Assembly: GCA_964592755.1 (NCBI GenBank)
Contig: CAZQFS010000002.1
Location: 1-64,000 of the forward strand
Direction: 5' to 3'
Origin: CAZQFS01 sp964592755
GTDB lineage: Bacteria; Hydrothermota; Tepidihabitantia; Tepidihabitantales; Tepidihabitantaceae
Length of the DNA: 64,000 nucleotides
A program made the translations under genes and the position numbers. The notes below the pieces were generated by a model, which ran no database searches, was not told the DNA's origin, and saw nothing but the letters and a program-made list of their open reading frames with translations. Shown one piece after another: positions 51,915 through 60,447 of this stretch (position 1 is its first letter; each line of letters begins with the position of its first letter).

Positions 51915-54230
51915 GTGATACGGCACCTGGCCGGACTCACATTGTACGTGGTCGCGGCACTGGCCCAGGAGATTGAGCGTGAGGTATTCCTGCCTGACAG
52001 CTTCGTCGGGCCCGAGTACCCGAGGACGGTCTGCTGTCTGAATTGGCAGTCCACAACCAAAGCCTATGTCGGCGGTCACGGCGCTATCCCTGCCATTGTC
52101 TCGTTCGACCCGCTGACCCGAACCAGAAACTCGCGCCGGCTCATGCCTGAGAACGTCGAGCTACTGCTGGTTCAACCCGACGGGCCCCTCGTGTTCGCGT
52201 TCGGCCGGCACCGGCTCATGGTTGTTGACGGCGTGCAGGATTCGCTCGTGGCAGATGTCGAGTACGGAGACGGCCCGGGCCTGGCCGTGCTCGACCCGGC
52301 CCGGCAGGCGCTATACCTGGCCGACCGGTTGTACGGCTCGCTGGCAAAGTACGACTACTCGGGCAATCGTCTCGACACCATCGGCGTCCGGCTTACGCCG
52401 ACCGTGCTGTGTCCGGCCCGGGCCGCCGGCCGGCTGTACGTTGCCGGACGCCAGGACACGATTGCCGTAGTTGACCTCACTGCTGATTCGGTTGTCCGCT
52501 ATGTCGGCGTCGGCGATGAGCCTTCGGCCCTTGCCTACGACGCGGCCCGGGACAGGCTTTACTGTGCCAACCGGCTGGGCAATTCCGTCTCGGTCATTGA
52601 CTGCGGTCGTGACTCGGTCATCAGCACGGTTGCGGTGGGCGCCGGGCCGGTGGCGCTTGCCTTGCACTCTGCCCGGAACCGGCTCTACTGCGCCGACCGT
52701 ACGGCCGGCCGCATCGCCGTGGTTGACCTGGCGAGTCTGTCGCTTGTGGATTTGGTGCCGGTCAGCCAGCCGGTCAACCTTGTTTGCGACACCGTCCACG
52801 ACCGGCTCTACTGCGGCACAACGGGAACCGAGCTTGTCGTCATTGACTGCCGGGTCGACACGGTCTGCGCCCGGCTCAAGGTCGGTGAGGAGAACAGCGC
52901 CCTGACTCTGGCCGGCGCGGCGGTGCTCTGTGCCGGGTACGCGGCAGGAACGGTCAACGTCGTTCAGGGTGATTCGGTCACCGGGACCGTGGCTGCGGCC
53001 ACTGCCGGCCCGCGCACCGCCCTGGTCTGCCAAGACAAGCTCTATGTCGCAGAGGAACGACTCAACCATGTCACGGTGCTCTCCCTGCCCGGATTCGAGC
53101 CGGTTGCCCGTGTCCGGGTGGGCGCGAAGCCACGCGCCTTGTGCCGGGGTCCGAACTCAGCGCGGGTCTACGTCGCCTGCTTTGGTGACAGCACGGTCTG
53201 GGTTATCGACGCGAGAGCCGACACGGTTGCCGGCTGGCTGGTCAGCGGCAATGCACCCTATCACATGGTGCTTGACTCAGCTGGCAGCAAGCTGTACTGC
53301 GCCAACTTCGGCTCGGCCGACATCGCGGTGATTGACTGCCGGACCGACACACTCCGCTGTCGCCGGGAATTCGGCCGCGCCTGCCGCCGCCTTGCGTACA
53401 ACCCGACCAACCGCAAGGTCTACGGCGCGTGCCATGACTCGCGCACGATTGCGATACTGGACTGCGTTACCGACTCGGTTACGGCCCGAGTCGCGACGTC
53501 GGCTCCACCGTGGACCGTAATCTACGACGGGGCCGACAACCTGGTCTATTCGGGAACGAGCTGGGGCGGGCCGGTCATCGACGGCGCGACCGACTCCGTG
53601 GTCGGCGAGATCAGCGAGGCGTTCTACGTGAAGGGTATGTGCTGGGACCCAATCGAGGGACGCGTCTACATGGCAAACAACTACTCAAGCGCAGTGCTCT
53701 GCATCGATGCGCCGAGCCACGCCGTCATCCGGCAGCTTGCGGTTGCCGCGCTACCCGCCGACCTCACCTGGTCTTCGCGTTCGGGCCGCGCCTATCTCTG
53801 CCACAACCGCGCCGGCCGCATCACAAACCAGGTCAGTGTGATTGAGCGCGACAGCGTGGCGGCTGAGCTATGGGTCCGGCCCAGTCCGGTCGAAGCAGTG
53901 GCCGACCCGGAGCGTGAGCGGGTCTACGTACTCAACTGGGAGTCGAGCTGTGTCACGGTGCTCAGCGACGGAGTGAGTGGAGCCCGGGAAAACGCCGGGC
54001 CTGCTGCTTCCGGTTTCGGGTGCCCGACCATCGTCGGCGATGCGCTTGTGCTGCGGGAAATGCCCTGCTCTGCGCTCTTGCTGGACATCTCCGGCCGGGA
54101 GATGACGCGGCTCGTGCCCGGCCTGAATGACGTGCGGCGACTCGCGCCCGGAGTGTACTTCATCCAAGAAGCGGAGTCGAGGGGTCATGGGTTTCAGGGC
54201 TGGAGCCGGAAGATTGTTGTCCGGCAGTGA
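51915..54230 (+). CDS. Secreted YncE-like protein, long propeller
   Basis: The 771-residue protein has a short hydrophobic leader (HLAGLTLYVVAALAQ) and about fifteen propeller repeats with patterns like VIDCRTDTV.ARL.VG..., LYCANRLGNSVSVID and VYMANNYSSAVLCID, enough for two seven-bladed propellers. The C-terminus repeats the shared module (LLDISGREMTRLVPGLNDVRRLAPGVYFI) and ends IVVRQ. GTG 51915 follows the previous stop by 6 nt. It ends the secreted-protein cluster. Confidence 0.8.
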   Translation: MIRHLAGLTLYVVAALAQEIEREVFLPDSFVGPEYPRTVCCLNWQSTTKAYVGGHGAIPAIVSFDPLTRTRNSRRLMPENVELLLVQPDGPLVFAFGRHRLMVVDGVQDSLVADVEYGDGPGLAVLDPARQALYLADRLYGSLAKYDYSGNRLDTIGVRLTPTVLCPARAAGRLYVAGRQDTIAVVDLTADSVVRYVGVGDEPSALAYDAARDRLYCANRLGNSVSVIDCGRDSVISTVAVGAGPVALALHSARNRLYCADRTAGRIAVVDLASLSLVDLVPVSQPVNLVCDTVHDRLYCGTTGTELVVIDCRVDTVCARLKVGEENSALTLAGAAVLCAGYAAGTVNVVQGDSVTGTVAAATAGPRTALVCQDKLYVAEERLNHVTVLSLPGFEPVARVRVGAKPRALCRGPNSARVYVACFGDSTVWVIDARADTVAGWLVSGNAPYHMVLDSAGSKLYCANFGSADIAVIDCRTDTLRCRREFGRACRRLAYNPTNRKVYGACHDSRTIAILDCVTDSVTARVATSAPPWTVIYDGADNLVYSGTSWGGPVIDGATDSVVGEISEAFYVKGMCWDPIEGRVYMANNYSSAVLCIDAPSHAVIRQLAVAALPADLTWSSRSGRAYLCHNRAGRITNQVSVIERDSVAAELWVRPSPVEAVADPERERVYVLNWESSCVTVLSDGVSGARENAGPAASGFGCPTIVGDALVLREMPCSALLLDISGREMTRLVPGLNDVRRLAPGVYFIQEAESRGHGFQGWSRKIVVRQ

Positions 54231-54341
54231 GTGAGGAGGGGCCGGTTATCGCAGGTGAGCCCGCATGACCCGGGCCTACACTGAGCCGACAAACCCCGGC
54301 ACAGACCGAAACCGCCGGCGGATTCTGAGAATAGCGGCTGC

Positions 54342-54965
54342 CTACCGGCCGACGACCTCGCGGGCAACACGGTCTGCCGTTCGGGTCACGGAGGCGACGA
54401 CCGCTTTGGAGCTCATCGTCGCGAGCGTGACCGCATCAATGCTGTCGGGCCGAGCCGGGTCATAGTCGAGGAGACGTTCGAGTATGCCCTGGTTCACTGC
54501 CAGTTCAAGATAGGCCGGGGTCTCCTGGTTGTCGAGGAGATAGATGCGCTTGGGCCGGGCCTGGGCGTCGAGCAGCACATGAACCGGTACCGGCCCGGCG
54601 TAGCCGCGGGCGGTGGTTCCTGCCGAGTCGGACCATGCCGAATAACCCAACACCGCCTTTCTACTGCCGAGTACGACTTCGACCGGGAATGGGGCGTCGC
54701 GGCGTCTGATGTACCGCGCGTCAGGGAACGTCTTCGTGACCGCCTCGGGCAGGTCGGTCTTAGGCGGCTCGGGCTGAGCCTTGGTCTCGGGTCTGGCTGG
54801 TTGAGGGCTAGGCCGCTCCGGCGCATTGCCGGCCGTCGCGGGCAAGGTTTCTTCTGCCGGCAGGGGGTGCGGCGTTGCCTGCCGGGGTGTGGGGCGAGAG
54901 CCGCACCCGGCGGGCAGGAACAGGAAGATGAGTCCGAACCGGGCGAGCGATTTGCTGAAACTCAT
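54342..54965 (-). CDS. FMN-binding-domain lipoprotein
   Basis: The 207-residue lipoprotein (lipobox FLPAGC, Cys 21) has a Pro-rich linker (about 25-75) and then a domain matching RnfG/NqrC-type FMN-binding (about 105-200): GYAGPVPVHVLLDAQ, NQETPAYLEL, and DAVTLATMSS in place of the usual D.VSGATxTS. In the family a Thr of this last motif carries covalent FMN; here the glycine is lost but a Thr remains. It is encoded alone, divergent from the ThiI-like gene, without Rnf or Nqr genes. A weak promoter (TTGACA at 55006-55001, poor -10) lies upstream. Confidence 0.65.
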   Translation of the reverse strand: MSFSKSLARFGLIFLFLPAGCGSRPTPRQATPHPLPAEETLPATAGNAPERPSPQPARPETKAQPEPPKTDLPEAVTKTFPDARYIRRRDAPFPVEVVLGSRKAVLGYSAWSDSAGTTARGYAGPVPVHVLLDAQARPKRIYLLDNQETPAYLELAVNQGILERLLDYDPARPDSIDAVTLATMSSKAVVASVTRTADRVAREVVGR

Positions 54966-55019
54966 TGGCCGGGCAAGAGTGTGGCAGAGAGGTCAGCCCA
55001 TGTCAATTCCGGCGCGCGC

Positions 55020-55047
55020 TTGACAACCGACCAGGCCCGGCTAGAAT
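55020..55047 (+). promoter_or_regulatory. Promoter of the ThiI-like/NifU-like pair
   Basis: TTGACA (55020-55025), a 16-nt spacer and TAGAAT (55042-55047) predict a leader of about 70 nt before ATG 55125. Confidence 0.6.
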
Positions 55048-55124
55048 ACAAGCAACGGTGAGGGCACCTATCTCTACTCTGTCCGTGTCACAATGCAGCC
55101 TGCTTCGGCAGAAAGAAGCGGCCA

Positions 55125-56168
55125 ATGATTCCCAGTCGTAAGTCCAAGGCGGTCGGGCTCTTCTCCGGCGGGCTGGACAGTATACTCGCCACCCGCCTGA
55201 TTGCCGAGCAGGGCGTGACCGTGGTCGCGCTCAACTTCCGCGGGCCGTTCGACGTTGCCGGCCAGACTCCCACGGAGGAGCGACTGAGCAAGATGGCACA
55301 ACTGCTGGGGGCGAGCCTGGTCTCGCTTGACCTTGCCGACGATTACCTGCAACTGGTCCGCAAACCGGCGCTGGGCTACGTCCGGGAGATGGCTCCGTGC
55401 CTTGATTGCATCATCCACATGCTGGTCAAAGCCAAACAACTGGCCCGGGAGATTCACGCCGACTTCGTGTTCACCGGCGAAGTGGTAGGCCAGCGGGCGA
55501 TGTGTCAGAACAAACGGGCGTTGAAGACGACGGAGCGGGCGGCAGGTCTGGAGGGGCGTTTGCTGCGGCCGCTCAGTGCCAAGCTGCTTGAGCCGACAAT
55601 CCCCGAGCTGACCGGCCTGGTCAGGCGCGAACGCCTGCTCGACCTGAAGGGAAAGGGACGGCGACGACAGATACGCCTGGCACATGAGTTCGGCATCTTC
55701 GACTATCCGATTCCCGGCATCGGCTGCATGTTGCTCGACAAGAACTTCGCTGCCCGGGCGCGGGAACTCGCAAGCCACGACCAATTGACGTTGAACGACA
55801 TCCGGCTGCTCAAGGTCGGGCGTCACTTCCGCCTCGATTCCGGGGCCAAGGTGATTGTCGGCCGCAACGAGCAGGAGAACGCAGTGCTTGAGTCCTCGGC
55901 CCAGCCCGAGGACGTTATCTGCCGACCGGTCGACGTAATGGGGCCGGTCGTTCTGATTCGGGCCCACAAGCAGACCAAGAAGGATGCCGACATTGCTGCC
56001 AGAATCGCGGCCCGGTTCAGTGATGCGGAAAAGGGCAAGGCGGTCAAGTTCACCTGCGGCGACCGGGCGATGTCGGTGAAGCCATACGCAGACGAGGACA
56101 TCGCCGCCTGGCGCATAAGCTATGTCGAACCACCCAAGCCTGAGCCTAAGGCAAAGAAGGAGAAGTAG
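55125..56168 (+). CDS. PP-loop ATP pyrophosphatase, ThiI/MnmA-like
   Basis: The 347-residue protein has the PP-loop GLFSGGLDSILA (S14-S19), a CxxC pair in MAPCLDCIIH (about 91-100) and the acceptor-binding VFTGEVVGQRAMCQNK (about 112-127). A C-terminal region (about 200-340) contains LDKNFAARARELASH and VGRNEQEN, which recalls the NFACT-R-like tail found in a ThiI-like group. It should adenylate a tRNA base for sulfur insertion. The usual THUMP domain of ThiI is absent. The NifU-like gene starts at the next base after its stop, so the pair may act together on sulfur or iron-sulfur transfer. Confidence 0.7.
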   Translation: MIPSRKSKAVGLFSGGLDSILATRLIAEQGVTVVALNFRGPFDVAGQTPTEERLSKMAQLLGASLVSLDLADDYLQLVRKPALGYVREMAPCLDCIIHMLVKAKQLAREIHADFVFTGEVVGQRAMCQNKRALKTTERAAGLEGRLLRPLSAKLLEPTIPELTGLVRRERLLDLKGKGRRRQIRLAHEFGIFDYPIPGIGCMLLDKNFAARARELASHDQLTLNDIRLLKVGRHFRLDSGAKVIVGRNEQENAVLESSAQPEDVICRPVDVMGPVVLIRAHKQTKKDADIAARIAARFSDAEKGKAVKFTCGDRAMSVKPYADEDIAAWRISYVEPPKPEPKAKKEK

Positions 56169-56408
56169 ATGGAAGGTACGACCGAGGAGCAGGTGCGCAA
56201 GGTGCTCGACGAGGAGGTTCGGCCGAACCTGCAGATGGACGGCGGGGACGCCGAGCTGGTCGAGGTGAGCAGTGATGGCGTAGTCCGGCTGCGGCTGACC
56301 GGTGCGTGTTCCGGATGTCCGTTCTCGGCCATGACCCTGGCTTTCTCCGTGGAACGAGTCCTGAAAGAGAAAGTTCCCGGCGTGGTGCGGGTCGAGCCGG
56401 TGCCCTAG
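56169..56408 (+). CDS. NifU C-terminal-domain protein
   Basis: The 79-residue protein is a stand-alone NifU-like domain: VRPNLQMDGGDAELVEV and the cluster-binding GACSGCPF (C47, C50). Such proteins carry a labile Fe-S cluster for delivery to other proteins. It starts at the base after the ThiI-like stop with AAGGAG upstream and is translated with it. Confidence 0.9.
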   Translation: MEGTTEEQVRKVLDEEVRPNLQMDGGDAELVEVSSDGVVRLRLTGACSGCPFSAMTLAFSVERVLKEKVPGVVRVEPVP

Positions 56409-56429
56409 CGCCTGCTCTGCCGTCCGGCC

Positions 56430-57158
56430 CTAGCGGCCTTTGGCCAGGCGGTCGATGAGATACTGGGGCAGGTCCGCCGCCCGCATCTTCTTCTGCACAG
56501 CCCCAATATCATACTCAACGCGATGGAACGAGAAGGCTCCGGTGCGGGAGTTGTAGATAACGGCACAGGCACGCGGGTCGCCGTCTCTTGGCTGACCTAC
56601 GCTCCCGACGTTAATCAGGTACTTTGCGCCGGGGCTGAGGGTGAAGCTGTCGGCGGTAATCAGTTGCGCTGCCTGGCCGGGGACAAGCTCTACGGCGAAC
56701 GGGAGGTGCGAATGCCCGACCAGACAGACCGTGTCCGGATAGTAGCCCATCTCCTCCTCGGCTTCGGCCAGCGTTGTAAGATAGGCCCATTCCTCGGGTT
56801 CAGACGGCGACGCGTGGACGACGAGCAGCGGTTCAAGCCGCTCGGTTAAAGGCAGGTTCTCGAGGTAGACCCGGTTGGCAGCGGTCAGCTTCTTGCGGGT
56901 CCAGAGCGCGGCCGCGGCGGCGCTGTCGTTGAACGCCTTGATTGAGGTTTTCCCAACCACGCCATAGTCGTGATTACCCGCCACGCACAGCGGGCGAAGG
57001 CTACGGATTGTCTCGACGCAGCGGTTCGGGTCCGGGCCGTAGCCGACAATGTCTCCGCAGCAGACATACCTGCTTACGCCCCGGTTCTTCATCAGGGTGA
57101 GTACCGCCTCCAGTGCGGCCATGTTCCCGTGAATGTCGGACATTATCCCTGTCTTCAT
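56430..57158 (-). CDS. Calcineurin-like metallophosphoesterase, YfcE/MJ0936-like
   Basis: The 242-residue protein has the metal-binding motifs in order: SDIHGN, GDIVGYGPDPN, GNHDYG, and GHSHLPF. It probably hydrolyses a phosphodiester, perhaps a cyclic nucleotide or RNA end. The start ATG at 57158 overlaps the nusB stop by ATGA. It ends the minus-strand operon that begins with the sugar epimerase. Confidence 0.85.
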   Translation of the reverse strand: MKTGIMSDIHGNMAALEAVLTLMKNRGVSRYVCCGDIVGYGPDPNRCVETIRSLRPLCVAGNHDYGVVGKTSIKAFNDSAAAAALWTRKKLTAANRVYLENLPLTERLEPLLVVHASPSEPEEWAYLTTLAEAEEEMGYYPDTVCLVGHSHLPFAVELVPGQAAQLITADSFTLSPGAKYLINVGSVGQPRDGDPRACAVIYNSRTGAFSFHRVEYDIGAVQKKMRAADLPQYLIDRLAKGR

Positions 57159-57577
57159 ACTGCTCCTTGTTTCTTGCTCAGCTCGCGCAGTACGCCGTCA
57201 AGCACGCCGTTGACGAACCGGCCGGCTTCGTCGTCGCCGAACTTCTTGGCGATGTCCACCGCCTCGTTGATTGTTACCTTGGGCGGCACGTCGCCGAAGT
57301 AGAGCAGCTCGGCGATGGCGACTCTGAGTATCGCCCGGTCAACCATGGTCAGCCGTTCCAGACGCCAGCGGCGCAGGTGGCGCCGCAGGACCGTGTCGAT
57401 TTCCTGCTGGGATGTCTGCACCGCGGCAACCAGCCGGCGCAGGTAGCTTTCCGCATCGTCGGACGGGTTCTTCCGCGCGACGATTTCCTCGATGGTTGCG
57501 TCCGGGTCATCTCCCACCAGGTCAAGTCGGTAGATGACCTCGAGCGCACACTCGCGGGCCAGGCGCCGGTGAGTCAT
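57155..57577 (-). CDS. nusB: Transcription antitermination factor
   Basis: The 140-residue protein has the NusB pattern: RRLARECALEVIYRLDL at the N-terminus, RLTMVDRAILRVAIAELLYF and a conserved INEAVDIAKKFGDDEAGRFVNGVLD block near the C-terminus. NusB binds boxA RNA with S10 to prevent early termination in rRNA operons. Placement after ribH is common in bacteria. It overlaps the phosphoesterase start. Confidence 0.95.
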   Translation of the reverse strand: MTHRRLARECALEVIYRLDLVGDDPDATIEEIVARKNPSDDAESYLRRLVAAVQTSQQEIDTVLRRHLRRWRLERLTMVDRAILRVAIAELLYFGDVPPKVTINEAVDIAKKFGDDEAGRFVNGVLDGVLRELSKKQGAV

Positions 57578-57604
57578 GCTACCCTGTTCGGTCCTGGGGT
57601 TCTG

Positions 57605-58075
57605 CTAGTCCAGCGACTGCCCGGCCAGGTCAGCCATCTCAATGGCCGACAGGGCCGCGTTCCAGCCTTTGTTGCCGGCCTTGGCCCCGGCGCGCTCCAG
57701 CGCCTGCTCCAGGGTCTCGGCCGTGATGATGCCGAAGCTGGTCGGGACACCGGTGTCGAGCGCTACCCGCGCGAGCCCTTTGGCCACTTCGGCCGAGATG
57801 TACTCGGCATGGGGCGTATCGCCGCGAATCACCGCGCCCAGTCCGATGACCGCGTTGTACTTCTTGGTGCGTGCCGCACGTCCGGCCACCGGCGGTATCT
57901 CATATGCGCCCGGCACCCAGACGACATCAACTCCGGCAGCGTGGTGCCGCTCCAGGCAGTCCCGGGCGCCCGCCAGCAACTGCTGGCTGATAAGCTCGTT
58001 GAATCGCGACACCACAAGGCAGAATCTCCGGCCTTTGGCGTCGAGCATGCCTTTCCACTCACGGACTTCCATCAT
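57605..58075 (-). CDS. ribH: 6,7-dimethyl-8-ribityllumazine synthase
   Basis: The 156-residue protein condenses 5-amino-6-ribitylaminouracil with dihydroxybutanone phosphate. It has FNELISQQLLAGARDCL, PGAYEIPPVAG, GAVIRGDTPHAEYIS with the catalytic His, and GNKGWNAALSAIEMA near the C-terminus. The start at 58075 has AAGGAG 4 nt upstream; a second ATG follows at once. It overlaps the ribBA end. Confidence 0.95.
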   Translation of the reverse strand: MMEVREWKGMLDAKGRRFCLVVSRFNELISQQLLAGARDCLERHHAAGVDVVWVPGAYEIPPVAGRAARTKKYNAVIGLGAVIRGDTPHAEYISAEVAKGLARVALDTGVPTSFGIITAETLEQALERAGAKAGNKGWNAALSAIEMADLAGQSLD

Positions 58076-59352
58076 CTCACTCCTTTTGCCCTGTCACGAC
58101 CACGGCCGGCAGCCGGGCGCTCCAGCTCGGTCTCGATGTCGCCGAGCAGGTGGCCGAGGCGGTCGCGCTTGGTGACCAGGTATCTGATATTCCTTCTGTT
58201 CGGACGCACAATTATCGGCACGCGCTCCACGATGTCCAGTCCGAAACCGCGCAGCCCGATCAGCTTGCGCGGGTTGTTGGTCAGCAGGCGGATGCTCGAA
58301 AGCCCAAGGTCGGACAGAATCTGGGCGCCGATGCCGTAGTCGCGCAGGTCAGGCTCAAATCCGAGCGCAACGTTCGCCTGCACGGTATCGAGCCCCTTGT
58401 CCTGCAGCGCATATGCCTTCAGTTTGTTGGCCAGGCCGATGCCTCGGCCCTCCTGCCGCATGTAGAGGACAACGCCCCGGTCCGCGCGGGCAATCATCTC
58501 CATTGACCGCGCGAGCTGGGCGCCGCAGTCACACCGGAGGGAATGAAGCACGTCGCCCGTCAGACACTGGGAATGGACGCGCACGAGCACGCGCTGCTTG
58601 TTGCGCACCTCTCCCCGGACCAGGGCAAGGTGGGCATACGGCTCGACCACGTCTTCGTAGACCACGACCCGGAACTCGCCGTACTCGGTGGGCAGCGTTG
58701 TCTCGACCACGGGCCGCACCAGCTTCTCCCGGGTGCGGCGGAACTCAATCAGGTCCCGAACCGCAACCATCTTCAGCCCGAACCTGCGGCAGAGCCGCTC
58801 AAGCGCAGGCAGCCGTGCCATGCTGCCGTTGTCGGCCATCACCTCACACAGCACGCCGGCCGGCGCAGACCCGGCCAGCCGCGCCAGGTCCACGGCTGCC
58901 TCGGTATGCCCGGCCCGGACCAGCACCCCGCCGTCTTTGGCCACCAGCGGGAACACATGGCCGGGCCGCGCCAGGTCCTCGGGTCGGGTTTTCGGGTCAA
59001 CCAGCGCCCGAATCGTCACGGCCCGGTCATGGGCCGAGATACCGGTCGTCGTGTTCCGCACCGCATCAACCGACACGGTGAAAGCGGTGCCGTGCAGGGC
59101 AGTGTTCTCGCTCGCCTGCGCCGCAAGCCCGAGCGCGGCACAGCGTTCGCCCGTCAGGGCGACGCAGATAAGGCCCCGTCCGTGCCGCGCCATGAAATTG
59201 ACCTTGTCCGCGGTTATCCGCTCGGCCGCGCAAACCAGGTCGCCTTCGTTCTCGCGAGCCTCATCGTCGACGACGACGACCAGCCGTCCCTGCCGGAGGT
59301 CGCGCAGGACATCCTCTACCCGGGCGAACCGCGACGACTTCTTACCGCCCAT
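58072..59352 (-). CDS. ribBA: Bifunctional DHBP synthase/GTP cyclohydrolase II
   Basis: The 426-residue protein starts two steps of riboflavin synthesis. The N-terminal half has DDEARENEGDL and VRAGHTEAAVDLARLAG of DHBP synthase. The C-terminal half has the zinc cysteines CLTGDVLHSLRCDC and RQEGRGIGLANK of GTP cyclohydrolase II. ATG 59352 is preferred since a GTG 11 codons earlier (59385) overlaps more of the preceding gene; no strong ribosome-binding site is visible. It overlaps the preceding dehydratase stop by 11 nt. Confidence 0.95.
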   Translation of the reverse strand: MGGKKSSRFARVEDVLRDLRQGRLVVVVDDEARENEGDLVCAAERITADKVNFMARHGRGLICVALTGERCAALGLAAQASENTALHGTAFTVSVDAVRNTTTGISAHDRAVTIRALVDPKTRPEDLARPGHVFPLVAKDGGVLVRAGHTEAAVDLARLAGSAPAGVLCEVMADNGSMARLPALERLCRRFGLKMVAVRDLIEFRRTREKLVRPVVETTLPTEYGEFRVVVYEDVVEPYAHLALVRGEVRNKQRVLVRVHSQCLTGDVLHSLRCDCGAQLARSMEMIARADRGVVLYMRQEGRGIGLANKLKAYALQDKGLDTVQANVALGFEPDLRDYGIGAQILSDLGLSSIRLLTNNPRKLIGLRGFGLDIVERVPIIVRPNRRNIRYLVTKRDRLGHLLGDIETELERPAAGRGRDRAKGVR

Positions 59353-60447
59353 GCCCTTGACGCTGAATCGGTGCGCCGAGCGCACTTCCGTACCACCGCC
59401 TGCAAAACTCCTGAAACGCTCGGCGGCGGCGAATCTTCTGCCACCACGGTCGGTTTGCCAGATACCATTCGATGGTCTGTTTGAGCCCTATAGAGAACCG
59501 GGTCGCGGCTTTCCAGCCGAGCACCCGGGCGGCTTTGCGCGGGTCGCAGACCAGGCGCTTGACATGACCGGGCCGGTCGTTGACGTGCTGGAGAAGGCCG
59601 GCCGGCTTGCCGAAGTGGTGGAGCAGCTCGCGGGCAATCTGAAGCGAGCTATGCTCCTCACCCGACCCCAGGTTGAATACCTCTCCTGCCACCTTCTCGG
59701 CCGGGGCCTCGACCGCAGCCTTCACCGCCCGGCACAGGTCGGCGACATAAGTCCAGTCGCGCGTGTTCCTGCCTGAGCCGTACACGTACAGCGGTCTGTT
59801 CTCCAGGACATTGGTCAGAAAGAACGGGATTACCTTCTCCGGGTACTGGTTCGGACCGTAGACGTTGAACGGACGCAGGATGGTGACCGGCAGACCATAG
59901 GTGCAGAAGTAGGAGTAGCAGAGCCGGTCCGCACCGGCCTTGGTCGCCGCATACGGGCTCTGCGGTTCAATCGGGTGGCTCTCGCTCATCGGCACGGTGC
60001 GGGCNNNNNNNNNNAGCCCAGGAGGGCGACATCCTCGAACGTCAGGTCGGTGCGGGCCGAGCCGTACACCTCGCAGGTTGAAATCTGCACGAACCGGTCG
60101 CAGGGACGACGCCGGAACTCGTCGAGCAGCACCCAGGTTCCGACAAAGTCGGTGTGAACAAACGGCGCCACGTCTTCAATCGAGCGGTCGATGTGGGTCT
60201 CGGCCACGAAATTGACAACCGCATCCACACCTGCCAGCGCCTTGCGCACCGCATCCCGCCGGCAGACATCGGCGCGGACAAACTCAAACCGCGGGTTCTT
60301 CCAGAACTCCGGGGGGAAGTTGTCGAGGTTTCCGCAGTAGGTCAGCTTGTCGAGCACCCGGACCCGCCAGCCCGGCTCGGCAAGAAGCAGCCGCACGAAG
60401 TTCGAGCCGATGAACCCGGCCCCGCCGGTGACCAGCGCCCGCGGCAT
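59342..60447 (-). CDS. dTDP-glucose 4,6-dehydratase-like NAD-dependent sugar epimerase/dehydratase
   Basis: The gene is split by the N run at 60005-60014. The N-terminal part (from 60447) has GGAGFIGSN and ISTCEVYGSAR; the C-terminal part has PYAATKAGAD with the catalytic Tyr-Lys, RPFNVYGPNQYP and VFNLGSGEE. The two parts are in different frames over 10 N, but 11 or 8 bases would join them, so the gap length is probably wrong rather than the gene broken. In dTDP-glucose 4,6-dehydratase the block is TDEVYG; here it is TCEVYG, so the usual Asp is Cys, and a related dehydratase or epimerase is possible. It starts 1 nt inside the previous stop. Confidence 0.75.
60005..60014. other. Assembly gap of 10 N
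   Basis: Ten undetermined bases inside the sugar dehydratase gene. The reading frames on the two sides differ by one, which suggests that the gap size is an estimate. Confidence 0.95.
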
